A stretch of 47,415 nt of DNA from Rhodospirillaceae bacterium (GCA_902547175.1 CACCMS010000003.1:1-47415), one strand, 5' to 3'; shown: positions 9,179 through 17,234, counted from the first letter of the stretch. Numbers and translations are program-made. Notes: generated from the letters alone by a model not told the origin.

Positions 9179-9996
9179 TAAAAAAAGCCTCATGGTTAAA
9201 AAAAAACCTACATAAAAAAAATATAAAAATAATTGATGCATCATGGTATTTACCTAATATAAATAGAGATGCATATAAAGAGTATAAAAATGGTCACATA
9301 GAAAATGCTTTATTTTTTGATATTGATAAAATTTGTGATGAAAAAACTTATTTACCACATATGCTGCCATCAGTTAAAAACTTCGAGAAAGAGATTAGTA
9401 AGCTAGGAATAAATAAAAAAGATATTATTATAATATATTGCAAGGAGGGAATTTTAAGCTCTCCTAGAGTATGGTGGTCTTTTTACCTCTATGGGCATAA
9501 AGATGTATTTGTATTAGACGGGGGACTAAAAGCTTGGAAATTAGCTGGGGGCAAACTCACTACAAAAAAAACAAAAATTAAAAGTGCAAGCTACAAGTGT
9601 AATGTAGTAAAGGATAAAATTACAGATTATTATAAATTAAATACACTTTTTAAACAGGATAATCCTAGCTTAACTGTTATTGACGCCAGACCTGAATCAA
9701 GATTTTTAAAAATTGAACCTGAACCAAGAGAAAATATTGGGAAAGGCAATATTCCAAATAGTATAAATTATCCCTCTACCTTATTTGACAATAAAGGCTT
9801 TTTGAAAACAAAAACTGAAATAAAAAAAATTTTTTCAAAAATAAAAAAAAATAAACACATTGTTTGCAGCTGTGGATCTGGAGTAGCGGCTTGTAATATT
9901 GCTTTGTCTTTAAATTATATTGGAAATAAAAATTGGTCAGTCTATGACGGCTCATGGACTGAGTGGTATCTAAATAAAACAAACTATTCTTTATAA
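9175..9996 (+). CDS. sseA: 3-mercaptopyruvate/thiosulfate sulfurtransferase
   Basis: A 273-residue protein with two rhodanese domains. The N-terminal domain contains VLDGGLKAWKLAGG. The C-terminal domain contains the active-site cysteine loop CGSGVAAC, close to the CG[S/T]GVT loop that marks mercaptopyruvate sulfurtransferases, followed by a VYDGSWTEW segment. It transfers sulfur from mercaptopyruvate or thiosulfate to acceptors. Four-base ATGA overlap with the cysteine synthase gene suggests a joint role in cysteine or sulfur handling. Its 3' end overlaps the convergent symporter gene by 13 bases. Confidence 0.88.
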   Translation: MIKKASWLKKNLHKKNIKIIDASWYLPNINRDAYKEYKNGHIENALFFDIDKICDEKTYLPHMLPSVKNFEKEISKLGINKKDIIIIYCKEGILSSPRVWWSFYLYGHKDVFVLDGGLKAWKLAGGKLTTKKTKIKSASYKCNVVKDKITDYYKLNTLFKQDNPSLTVIDARPESRFLKIEPEPRENIGKGNIPNSINYPSTLFDNKGFLKTKTEIKKIFSKIKKNKHIVCSCGSGVAACNIALSLNYIGNKNWSVYDGSWTEWYLNKTNYSL

Positions 9997-11207
9997 TTAT
10001 AATTTATCTTTTTTTCACTGCTAGCCACTACACAAGAAATAGTAGCATCTCCTGTAACATTTACCGCTGTTCTTGTCATATCTAATAATCTGTCAATACC
10101 TATTATTAAAGCAATACCTTCAGATGGTAGGCCTACTTGATTTAATACCATTGCTAACATAATTAAACCAACTCCTGGTACTCCTGCAGTTCCTATAGAA
10201 GCCAGAGTAGCTACCATTATTACAGAAATAAAGTCTGAGATTTCTAAATTAATACCGTAGGCATTAGCTATAAATATAGTTGCCACTCCTTGCATAATTG
10301 CTGTTCCATCCATATTTATAGTAGCGCCTAAAGGAACTGAAAATGAGGCTACTGACTTTTCAACTTTTAGCTCTTCTTCAACCGTTTTTAGAGTTACAGG
10401 AATCGTCGCTGCACTACTAGCAGTAGAAAAAGCAAATAAAATAGCATTTTTCATTTTAGAATAAAAATAAACTAACCTTATCTTAGTTAGTAAGAATAAT
10501 AATGAGCCATATGTTAAAAAAAAGTGAATAATCAAAACAAGTAAGACTGTAAAAAAATAAGAAGCTAGTTCTAATATTGTAGAAAAACCCTGAGTCATAA
10601 AAGATTTCAAAATCAAAAAAAATACTCCAATAGGAGCAAAAAACATTATTATATCTATCATTTTTAAAAATAAATCATTAAGAGATGTAAAAAAACCTTT
10701 TAGTTTATCCTTTTGACTAATTTGCATCTTTGTAATAGTAATTCCCACAACAATAGCAAAAACTATAATCTGAAGCATATTACCTTCAGAGAAAGCTTTA
10801 ACTGGATTTTTTGGTATTAAATTTTCTATTACGGAAGTAATAGGTGGAGGAGAATTTATTTTAATATCTTTTTCCAAAACAAAATTAGCATTTTCTCCTG
10901 GATTTATTATGCTTGCGACAATTAAGGCAAAAGAAATAGCAATAAAGGTAGTGAATAAATATAGAAAGATCGATTTGCCACCTATTCTTCCTAATGAGGT
11001 TGTATCCTCAAGATTTGTTACACCACTAACTATAGAGAAAAAAACGACAGGAACTATTAGCATTTTTAAGGCTGAAATAAATAAAACTCCTACTACATTT
11101 ATTGGATCTAGTAAAAATTGAGTTACTTCAGGGAAAAAGCTGTTAAGTAAACTTCCTAAAATTATACCTGAAACTAAAGACAAGAAAATTTTATTAGTAA
11201 GAGACAT
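9984..11207 (-). CDS. Sodium:dicarboxylate/glutamate symporter (DctA/GltP family)
   Basis: A 407-residue SDF (dicarboxylate/amino acid:cation symporter) family protein that imports C4-dicarboxylates or acidic amino acids. The family hallmarks are the serine-rich reentrant loop FAFSTASSAATIPVTL, the NMDGTAIMQG motif of TM7, and the TAGVPGVG loop. About eight membrane helices plus two hairpins are visible. I chose the ATG at 11207 (MSLTNKIF) over a TTG six codons upstream, because the mature family begins at this point. Substrate cannot be told from sequence. Divergent from the DUF192 gene with a 26-base gap, so the promoters must overlap. Confidence 0.9.
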   Translation of the reverse strand: MSLTNKIFLSLVSGIILGSLLNSFFPEVTQFLLDPINVVGVLFISALKMLIVPVVFFSIVSGVTNLEDTTSLGRIGGKSIFLYLFTTFIAISFALIVASIINPGENANFVLEKDIKINSPPPITSVIENLIPKNPVKAFSEGNMLQIIVFAIVVGITITKMQISQKDKLKGFFTSLNDLFLKMIDIIMFFAPIGVFFLILKSFMTQGFSTILELASYFFTVLLVLIIHFFLTYGSLLFLLTKIRLVYFYSKMKNAILFAFSTASSAATIPVTLKTVEEELKVEKSVASFSVPLGATINMDGTAIMQGVATIFIANAYGINLEISDFISVIMVATLASIGTAGVPGVGLIMLAMVLNQVGLPSEGIALIIGIDRLLDMTRTAVNVTGDATISCVVASSEKKINYNYKE

Positions 11208-11233
11208 ATTTTTAATATAAAACAAATGTAATT

Positions 11234-11665
11234 ATGATGCACTTTAAATTTTTATATTTAATTTTTAATTTTTTTCTAATTTCATTTTATACATTTCCAA
11301 ATGAAAAAATTGACCTAAGGATTTATAATAAAAATATTATATTCAATGTTGAAGTAGCAAAGACTGTAGAAGAAAGAAGAGTCGGACTCATGTATAGAAA
11401 AAAACTATTAAATAACGAAGGAATGTTATTTATCTTTCCACAAGAAAAGATTATTAAATTATGGATGAAGAATACTTATATACCTCTAGATGTAATTTTT
11501 ATTTCTAAAAAAAAAGTAATTGTTGATATAAAAAAAAACATGGAAATACTATCAGAAACCATTATAAAATCTAAAGTAAAGTCAAAGTATGCTTTAGAAT
11601 TTAATGCTGGTTTAGTTAATAAACTAGATATAAAAATAGGAGATAAAGTTTTATTCAATGAATAA
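11234..11665 (+). CDS. DUF192 family exported protein
   Basis: A 143-residue protein with an N-terminal hydrophobic signal (residues 4-20) and a complete DUF192 (COG1430) domain. Hallmarks are the VEVAKTVEERRVGLMYR segment, GMLFIFP, and LWMKNTYIPLDVIFIS. The family is widespread in Proteobacteria and its biochemical role is not established. It overlaps the ModE-type gene by eight bases, so the two are translationally coupled. Confidence 0.88.
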   Translation: MMHFKFLYLIFNFFLISFYTFPNEKIDLRIYNKNIIFNVEVAKTVEERRVGLMYRKKLLNNEGMLFIFPQEKIIKLWMKNTYIPLDVIFISKKKVIVDIKKNMEILSETIIKSKVKSKYALEFNAGLVNKLDIKIGDKVLFNE

Positions 11666-12023
11666 AGATGTATCAAAATTTTTAAAAATTAAAATTGAAG
11701 TTCATGATAATTTAAATATTGGTCCAGGTAAAATAACTTTAATGGAATCAATTATTTCTTGTGGATCGATATCATCTGCTGCAAAAAAAATGGGAATGTC
11801 ATATAGAAAAGCATGGAATCTAGTAAAAGAAATTAATGATGCCTCTAAGAAAAATATTATAATTACGAATACTGGAGGGAAAGGTACTGGTGGAGCAAAA
11901 ATTTCTTCCGATGGTATATCTTTTATTAAAGCTTTTAGAAATATTGAAAAAAAAGTTTTTAAAGAGGCTATAAATCAACAAAAATATATAAATAAAATAT
12001 TTTCTAAAAATAAACAGGAGTAA
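11658..12023 (+). CDS. ModE-type winged helix-turn-helix regulator, DNA-binding domain only
   Basis: A 121-residue protein matching the N-terminal LysR-like HTH of ModE (COG2005). It has the segments GPGKITLMESIISCGSISSA, AKKMGMSYRKAWNLV and GGKGTGGAKISSDG, the last being the wing region conserved in molybdenum regulators. Full ModE (about 260 residues) carries two molybdate-binding molbindin domains, which are absent here, so any metal sensing would need a partner or is lost. It overlaps DUF192 upstream and precedes the short-chain dehydrogenase by one base. modABC is about 27 kb away at 38745-41304. A repressor role for molybdate or molybdoenzyme genes is inferred. Confidence 0.85.
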   Translation: MNKDVSKFLKIKIEVHDNLNIGPGKITLMESIISCGSISSAAKKMGMSYRKAWNLVKEINDASKKNIIITNTGGKGTGGAKISSDGISFIKAFRNIEKKVFKEAINQQKYINKIFSKNKQE

Positions 12024-12024
12024 T

Positions 12025-12762
12025 ATGCTTGAAAATAATTATAAAACAGCATTAGTAACAGGAGCTTCCAGTGGAATAGGAGAAGAAACTGTAAAATTAT
12101 TAATTAAAAATAATATAAAGGTTTATGCCATAGCACGGAGAAAAAATAAACTTATCAAATTAGAAAAATTAACCGGTTGCATTCCTATAGTCATGGACAT
12201 AAGAGATAGAAAGGCTTTAGAAAAATTAAAAAAACTTAATATTGATATACTTATAAATAATGCTGGACTGGGAAGAGGTTTTACGGAAATCTTTAACACT
12301 AAGGCTAAAGACATAGATACTACTATTGATACAAATGTAAATGCATTCCTACAACTTTTAAGGTGCATTACACCTAAGATGGTGAAAAAGAAAAAAGGAC
12401 ATATTATTAATATAGGTTCTATTGCTGGTTTATACCCCTTATCTAGTTCAGTCTATGGCGGATCTAAAGGCGCCGTTCATCTTATTAATCAAAACTTAAG
12501 AATAGAGCTATCAGGTAAAGGAGTAAGATGCACTGAAATAAATCCAGGAAGAGTAGCCACAGAGTTTTTTAAAGTAGCTATAGATAACCTTAAAGACAGA
12601 AAAAAAATGACATCAGGTTTAACAGTCTTACAAGCTACCGACATTGCGAAATGTATTCTATTTGCAATAAAAGCTCCAGCCCACGTCAATATATCAATGA
12701 TAGAAGTAACACCTACAGAACAGTCTCCTGGGGGAGTTATCATTAAAAAAATAGAAAATTAG
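12025..12762 (+). CDS. Short-chain dehydrogenase/reductase (YdfG-like)
   Basis: A 245-residue classical SDR oxidoreductase. The cofactor motif is TGASSGIG at residues 12-19, followed by NNAG, the catalytic Ser in GSIAG, and the YxxxK pair in YGGSK. The ARRKNKL segment after the second strand suggests NADP preference. Its overall layout resembles YdfG-type enzymes (NADP-dependent 3-hydroxy acid or serine dehydrogenases). A clear AGGAG precedes the ATG. The last four bases overlap the convergent small membrane-protein gene. Substrate not determinable. Confidence 0.87.
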   Translation: MLENNYKTALVTGASSGIGEETVKLLIKNNIKVYAIARRKNKLIKLEKLTGCIPIVMDIRDRKALEKLKKLNIDILINNAGLGRGFTEIFNTKAKDIDTTIDTNVNAFLQLLRCITPKMVKKKKGHIINIGSIAGLYPLSSSVYGGSKGAVHLINQNLRIELSGKGVRCTEINPGRVATEFFKVAIDNLKDRKKMTSGLTVLQATDIAKCILFAIKAPAHVNISMIEVTPTEQSPGGVIIKKIEN

Positions 12763-12866
12763 TTAAAAATATTTATTAAAAGATAAATAGATAAGCCTGA
12801 TACTATCAATGTAATAATAGATACTACTGTTACACTTACATAATTTTTATTATCTTCTTTACTCAT
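12759..12866 (-). CDS. 35-residue single-pass membrane protein
   Basis: A small ORF: MSKEDNKNYV start, a hydrophobic stretch from about residue 10 to 33 (VSVTVVSIITLIVSG then LSIYLLINIF), ending in Asn and TAA. Charged N-terminus followed by one membrane helix. An AGGTGA ribosome-binding site lies four bases before the ATG and overlaps the TAG stop of the lipoprotein gene, so it reads as the second gene of a two-gene unit with that lipoprotein. Its 3' end overlaps the SDR gene by four bases. I recognise no family. The good ribosome-binding site and context support it; length is against it. Confidence 0.6.
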   Translation of the reverse strand: MSKEDNKNYVSVTVVSIITLIVSGLSIYLLINIFN

Positions 12867-12873
12867 ATTTCAC

Positions 12874-13308
12874 CTATTGTTTTTTTGGAGACATATTCAC
12901 TGAACATACAGTTTTACCATATGAATTAGTAATTTGAATTGTAACAACTCTATTTTCTTTCTCATAAGAAAGCACACTACTTGTAGACCTAACATTAGTA
13001 ATTTCTTTCCAATTAAGATTTGGCATTTCATATCGAAAAAAATCGAAGGTTTCAGCATGACTTAAGTTTGGAATTAGAGAAAGTCTGCCAAACCATTCAT
13101 CATCACTACCAAAAATAACTGTGTTACTCATGTCCATTACTGAACCATCTGGTATTGGTATATCTTTAAATTTTGCAAAGCTCAATTGTTCAGCAGGAAG
13201 CCCTTCTGTACCAGATACTCCTGTGCTCAACATTGGAACTCCTGTTCTATTACAGGAAACCAACACTAAAGAAATTAAAACTAAAATAAATATTTTTATT
13301 TTATACAT
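12874..13308 (-). CDS. Predicted lipoprotein of unknown function
   Basis: A 144-residue protein with a lipoprotein signal: hydrophobic residues 6-17 then the lipobox LVSC with the lipidated Cys at position 19. The mature part has a conserved-looking FKDIPIPDGSVMDMSNTV segment, then WFGRLSLIPNLSHAETFDFF and VVTIQITNS. This reminds me of uncharacterised alphaproteobacterial lipoproteins in which a short periplasmic alpha/beta domain follows the anchor. A second cysteine (VCSVNM) lies near the end. It appears co-transcribed with the 35-residue membrane protein. Function unknown. Confidence 0.82.
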   Translation of the reverse strand: MYKIKIFILVLISLVLVSCNRTGVPMLSTGVSGTEGLPAEQLSFAKFKDIPIPDGSVMDMSNTVIFGSDDEWFGRLSLIPNLSHAETFDFFRYEMPNLNWKEITNVRSTSSVLSYEKENRVVTIQITNSYGKTVCSVNMSPKKQ

Positions 13309-13722
13309 ACTAAAAAATTATCACATAGTTTGCAAAAATTCTATAACCAAATTGACACACTAAATAGAATTTAAAATTATGTCTCTTTGTTTTGAAGAAA
13401 TGTTATGTCATAATGAATTAACATAAAAACTTATCTTTCTAAATGTCTACAGCATAATATATGAATTATTTCATTCATATTCTATACAAACACATCTTCT
13501 TAAAATAAAATATTATTTTAATAAATTGTATAAAACAGAAAATTAAAGTTTTATAATCTGAAATACAATATCATTGAATAGTTCTATATAAAAGCTAGAT
13601 AAAAAAGATACATTTAAATTATCAGATAAATCTCTAAAACCAGCTTAAGTTGTACTAAATAATTAATTTAATTAAATCCTTTTGTAACTTGAGATTTAAA
13701 ACAATTTCATTATATTATTTTT
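13309..13722. other. Long AT-rich intergenic region with a hairpin and a promoter
   Basis: About 410 bases without a convincing gene, separating the divergent lipoprotein and metallo-beta-lactamase-fold genes. A perfect 8-bp inverted repeat with a six-base loop (ATATGAAT 13459-13466, ATTCATAT 13473-13480) stands out. Both promoters must lie here, with the plus-strand one at the far right. I found no tRNA, riboswitch or remnant ORF. Confidence 0.5.
13689..13716 (+). promoter_or_regulatory. Candidate leaderless promoter of the MBL-fold gene
   Basis: TTGAGA (13689-13694), a 16-base spacer, TATATT (13711-13716), then only six bases to the ATG at 13723. Transcription would begin at the start codon or within a base or two of it. 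There is no Shine-Dalgarno sequence. Four of six and five of six matches to the sigma-70 consensus by eye. Confidence 0.5.
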
Positions 13723-15045
13723 ATGTTATTAAAATTTATTAATCATGCTGGTGTACTATTAGAAGGTAGTAGGGTCAAGCTATTGATGGATCCTTGGACT
13801 GAAGGTTCAGCATTTAACAACGGCTGGGACTTACTTAGTAGGGCAGCCAAAATAGATTATGTTAAACTAACACATGTTTGGATTTCTCATGAACATCCTG
13901 ATCATTTTTCCATAAGTGATATTAAAAAAATCATCAAAAGAAACCCTAATGTTATTTTTCTATTTCAATCTACCAAGGATAAAAGAGTAGTCAATTTCAT
14001 TAAAAAAATTGGTGGTAAGGTAATAGAGAAATTAGATAATGAAGTGCACTTTTTTAATGAAAAAGATTTTATTAGAGTAATACGTTGCGGAAGTATTGAC
14101 TCAATAGCAATTACACAATTAGATGGTAGAACAATTGTAAATATGAATGACTGTATTGTAGGTGATGAAATTTTTAAACTAACTAATGCAATAAAAGATG
14201 TTAAAATTGATTGTTTGCTTACACAGTTTGGATATGCATCTTTTATTTCTAACCGTGACAAACCATATAATCGCAGGTTAGCAGTAGAAAAAAAAATGTT
14301 ACAAATTAAAGAACAAATTTCATTTTTTAATCCAAAATTTGTAATTCCTTTTGCTAGTTTTATATTTTTTTCTCATGTTGAAAACTTTTATATGAATGAT
14401 GAACAGACTGATATAGAAAAAGTAGCTAAAGTTATAAATAACGAAAAAGCTATACCTGTTATATTATATCCAAATGATATTTTTAAATTTAAAAAAATTG
14501 ACAATACAAAAGCTATTAATTTATATAAAAATGATAAATCCAAGATAAAACCATTGCATAATAGTTACAATGTAAATTTTAATAAACTTCAGGATAATGC
14601 CAAATCCTACTGTGATAGAATCATGAAATTTCATGGAAAATTCACTAAAGCATATATTATATTTCTTTCTACCATATTTAAATTACTAGGTAAAAACCCT
14701 TTCAACAAAGTTACTTTTTTCATATCTGATATCTCAAAGTTCGTAACCTTTGATATAACGCAAGGATTATTTTTAGCAAAAGAACCTATTAAAGCTGATA
14801 TAATATTGAGTTCTGAAAGCTTAAAGTATGTATTTGATTATGACTGGGGAATGGGAACTCTATTAGTTAATGGAAGATTTCAAGTAAAAAATGAAATCTC
14901 TAAATTATTATTTAGAAGAGTATTTTATTTAGGAGATCTTAAGAATAGAGGAATTTCACTTTCAAAAAATCCTTTCCGTATATTTAGTAGGGAAAAGAAA
15001 ATTTTTAAATTGGAACCAGTAAATTTATTTTTAGAAAGAAAGTAA
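13723..15045 (+). CDS. Metallo-beta-lactamase-fold protein with C-terminal SCP2-like segment
   Basis: A 440-residue protein. The N-terminal half is a metallo-beta-lactamase fold of the UlaG / CMP-Neu5Ac hydroxylase-like type. It contains INHAGVLLEG at residues 6-15, LLMDPWTEGSAF, and the metal-binding HEHPDH motif at residues 56-61, with further candidate ligands downstream (the NDCIVGDE region and a His in FFSHVENF). The C-terminal part, about residues 345-400, has a pattern (ADIILSSESLKYVFDYDWG then LLVNGRFQV) that resembles SCP2-like lipid-binding domains. It lacks a signal peptide, so it is probably cytosolic. Followed by a 458-base gap and a GSCFA gene. A role in surface glycan or lipid modification is inferred from the family and the neighbour only. 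Confidence 0.75.
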   Translation: MLLKFINHAGVLLEGSRVKLLMDPWTEGSAFNNGWDLLSRAAKIDYVKLTHVWISHEHPDHFSISDIKKIIKRNPNVIFLFQSTKDKRVVNFIKKIGGKVIEKLDNEVHFFNEKDFIRVIRCGSIDSIAITQLDGRTIVNMNDCIVGDEIFKLTNAIKDVKIDCLLTQFGYASFISNRDKPYNRRLAVEKKMLQIKEQISFFNPKFVIPFASFIFFSHVENFYMNDEQTDIEKVAKVINNEKAIPVILYPNDIFKFKKIDNTKAINLYKNDKSKIKPLHNSYNVNFNKLQDNAKSYCDRIMKFHGKFTKAYIIFLSTIFKLLGKNPFNKVTFFISDISKFVTFDITQGLFLAKEPIKADIILSSESLKYVFDYDWGMGTLLVNGRFQVKNEISKLLFRRVFYLGDLKNRGISLSKNPFRIFSREKKIFKLEPVNLFLERK

Positions 15046-15503
15046 GTTCAATTATATATCCGTTTACATGATGATTGAAAATACTCCTACAGCAAGATTA
15101 TACGATACTCAGTAATTTCAATTAAAAGAAGTATTTTTCAGAAATGAATTTTTCTTTATATACTCCTCTAAGGACTTGTTCAATTGAGAACACTTCTATT
15201 ATAGAAGTATTTACGTACAGAGAAGGTTAAAGGTATATAAAATACAAGTTAGCAATTTCTTTTGAACTTAATGGGTAAGGTCATTCTATGAAGTATATAA
15301 TGTAGTTATTATATATTTCTGAGCTTGTACTACCATATAACGCCTCGCTTATTTAATTTTTCTCAGTAAAGCACGCTAATAATATCTTGTTAAATTTAAT
15401 TATATAAAGTAATTTATACGTGTTTATTATTTAAAATTTAATTTTTTAACATTATTTTTTAAAATGAATTATTACCTATAATTATAGTTTATATAATAGT
15501 TAA
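15046..15503. other. Intergenic region with a near-perfect palindrome
   Basis: About 460 bases with no recognisable gene on either strand; frames are broken by frequent stops. The most structured element is ACTTCTAT-T-ATAGAAGT at 15192-15208, an 8-bp inverted repeat around one base, operator-like. The right end is extremely AT-rich and holds the GSCFA promoter. A small RNA cannot be excluded. Confidence 0.45.
15492..15497 (+). promoter_or_regulatory. Candidate -10 box of the GSCFA gene, leaderless spacing
   Basis: A perfect TATAAT at 15492-15497, six bases before the ATG at 15504. The same distance separates the -10 box and ATG in the preceding MBL-fold gene. The -35 region (TTATTA at 15469-15474 with 17-base spacing) is weak. 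No Shine-Dalgarno is present. Confidence 0.45.
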
Positions 15504-16901
15504 ATGAGAAATACTACTGAGAAAAAAAGTGTAGATTTTAATGCATTCGATGATCCAAATATATGGGCAAAGCAATGGTTTAAAAGTAGACTTTTAAAAT
15601 CATTGACTAATCAAGGGTTTGAAGAAAAATCAATAAAGGCTTTTTCTTTTTTCCTTTCAAGTTCAAGCATAAAAACGTATAAAGAATATTGTATTGAAAT
15701 TGAAAGGCATATTTCTAAATCATCTAAAAAAGAAGCAAATCAATTAAGCTCCATACACAAATATATAAAAAAAAATAAAAATTATAATGAAACAGTATAT
15801 AGACCGAATACCATTAGTGATCACCAAGTAAGATACTGGCCTAATAATCCAAAAATTTTACAAAATAAATGGGAAGCTTACGTAGATATTTATAAAGCTA
15901 ATTTTAATTTAAAACCAAATAGGTTTATTAATAAAAAAACTGTCCTTGCATCGGCAGGCTCATGTTTTGCAAAAAATATTTCATTACAACTACAACATTG
16001 GAATTACAATTATAAAATAGAAATGAAAGTTCCTGAATATGCTAATAATTCATCAGATTTAGCTGCCGACCCTGCTAGGTGTGGTAATATTTATAATTCA
16101 AGCTCAATGAAATTTATGCTAGCTAGAGCATTTGGAGTATGGAATCCTGATAAAGTTATTCTTTGGCAATATCCAAAAGTATTTGAGGCATTTCGTGGTT
16201 ATAGTGATTCAGTAACAGCAGAACAATATTTCAATTATGAATGGAAAGAGCATAATAATGCACTTAATAGAACAATGAAAGATTGCGAAGTATTCATATT
16301 AACTTTGGGCAATACTGAAGTATGGACCTTTTCGGATACTGGTGAACCTTTAAGTTTAACGCCAAGAAAAAACTGTGATCTATCTTTAATGAAATTAAAA
16401 AACCAAACCGTTGAAGATGTTTTAGCTGATTTAGAGGGTTTTTATAAAATCTTTAAAAAACATAATCCAAAAGTAAAAATAATTACTACTGTATCGCCGG
16501 TTCCTTTAAATGCGACGTTTAATAAAGATAAACATGTAGTGGTAGCTAATTCTCTTTCAAAGTCTACTCTAAGGGTAGCTTTAGAGTATTTTTGTAATCA
16601 ACATAAAGAAGATGTATTTTATTTTCCTGCGCTAGAAATAGTTACCTATGGTTGCAAAACACCTTGGAAACCGGATATGCGCCACGTAAGCAATGAATCT
16701 ATAGCTAAAGTAATGAAAGCTTTCCAATGGGCATTTATGGAAGATCAATCAGAAATGCCTATTATTTGGGAGGAAACAGACTCACAACTTAAAACTAAAC
16801 GAAACTATATTTTAAGATATTTTCGTAATTTTTTAGTACATCCTCTAAAAAAAGTACTAGGTATACAAGGAAAACCTTTTAGAACCCTATTAAATAAATA
16901 A
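15504..16901 (+). CDS. GSCFA domain protein
   Basis: A 465-residue protein with the GSCFA domain (Pfam family named after this motif), an SGNH/GDSL-hydrolase-like fold often encoded near surface polysaccharide genes. The motif ASAGSCFAKNIS is at residues 149-160. Further segments are ADPARCGNIYNSSS, a LTLGNTEVW block, VSPVPLNATF, and a histidine near the end in MRHVSNES. Residues 1-110 are an N-terminal extension not typical of the core domain. There is no signal peptide. The paired MBL-fold gene upstream is in the same orientation but has its own promoter. Likely an esterase or acyltransferase acting on glycans; inference. Confidence 0.85.
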   Translation: MRNTTEKKSVDFNAFDDPNIWAKQWFKSRLLKSLTNQGFEEKSIKAFSFFLSSSSIKTYKEYCIEIERHISKSSKKEANQLSSIHKYIKKNKNYNETVYRPNTISDHQVRYWPNNPKILQNKWEAYVDIYKANFNLKPNRFINKKTVLASAGSCFAKNISLQLQHWNYNYKIEMKVPEYANNSSDLAADPARCGNIYNSSSMKFMLARAFGVWNPDKVILWQYPKVFEAFRGYSDSVTAEQYFNYEWKEHNNALNRTMKDCEVFILTLGNTEVWTFSDTGEPLSLTPRKNCDLSLMKLKNQTVEDVLADLEGFYKIFKKHNPKVKIITTVSPVPLNATFNKDKHVVVANSLSKSTLRVALEYFCNQHKEDVFYFPALEIVTYGCKTPWKPDMRHVSNESIAKVMKAFQWAFMEDQSEMPIIWEETDSQLKTKRNYILRYFRNFLVHPLKKVLGIQGKPFRTLLNK

Positions 16902-17104
16902 AGAAATGGATTTAGGCTGTGAAAAAAATGACTCAACATAATATTGTTTAGTGATTATAGTAGGTTTTTTTTGTCTATAGAAGACTACTTTCCAAGTCTT
17001 AAAAATCAGAAGAGTTCATATACTTTTGTTCTCTTGTGCTGAGATAACTTGAGGAGTTTGACTTTCATAAGAAAAGTATGAACTATACCTTTATTATTAT
17101 CAAA

Positions 17105-17181
17105 TGGCGTCCTCGGCAAGATTCGAACTTGCGACCCTCTGCTTAGAAGGCAGATGCTCTATCCAGCTGAGCTACGAGGAC
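17105..17181 (-). tRNA. tRNA-Arg(UCU)
   Basis: A complete cloverleaf on the minus strand: acceptor GTCCTCG pairs with CGAGGAC, discriminator G, CCA encoded. The anticodon loop is CTTCTAA with anticodon TCT, which reads AGA/AGG, the dominant arginine codons in this AT-rich genome. The T-loop TTCGAAT is intact. Length 77 bases. Confidence 0.95.
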
Positions 17182-17234
17182 TTTAAAGAAATATAAACTA
17201 ATTAAAAAAAAATAAAAAGCATAAACTTATTATA

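Noticed and set aside
13500..13530. AAAATATTATTTT inverted repeat
   Set aside because: Pure A/T symmetry is expected by chance at this base composition.
15046..15503. Degenerate coding remnant in the MBL-GSCFA gap
   Set aside because: No frame gave a recognisable protein segment on either strand.
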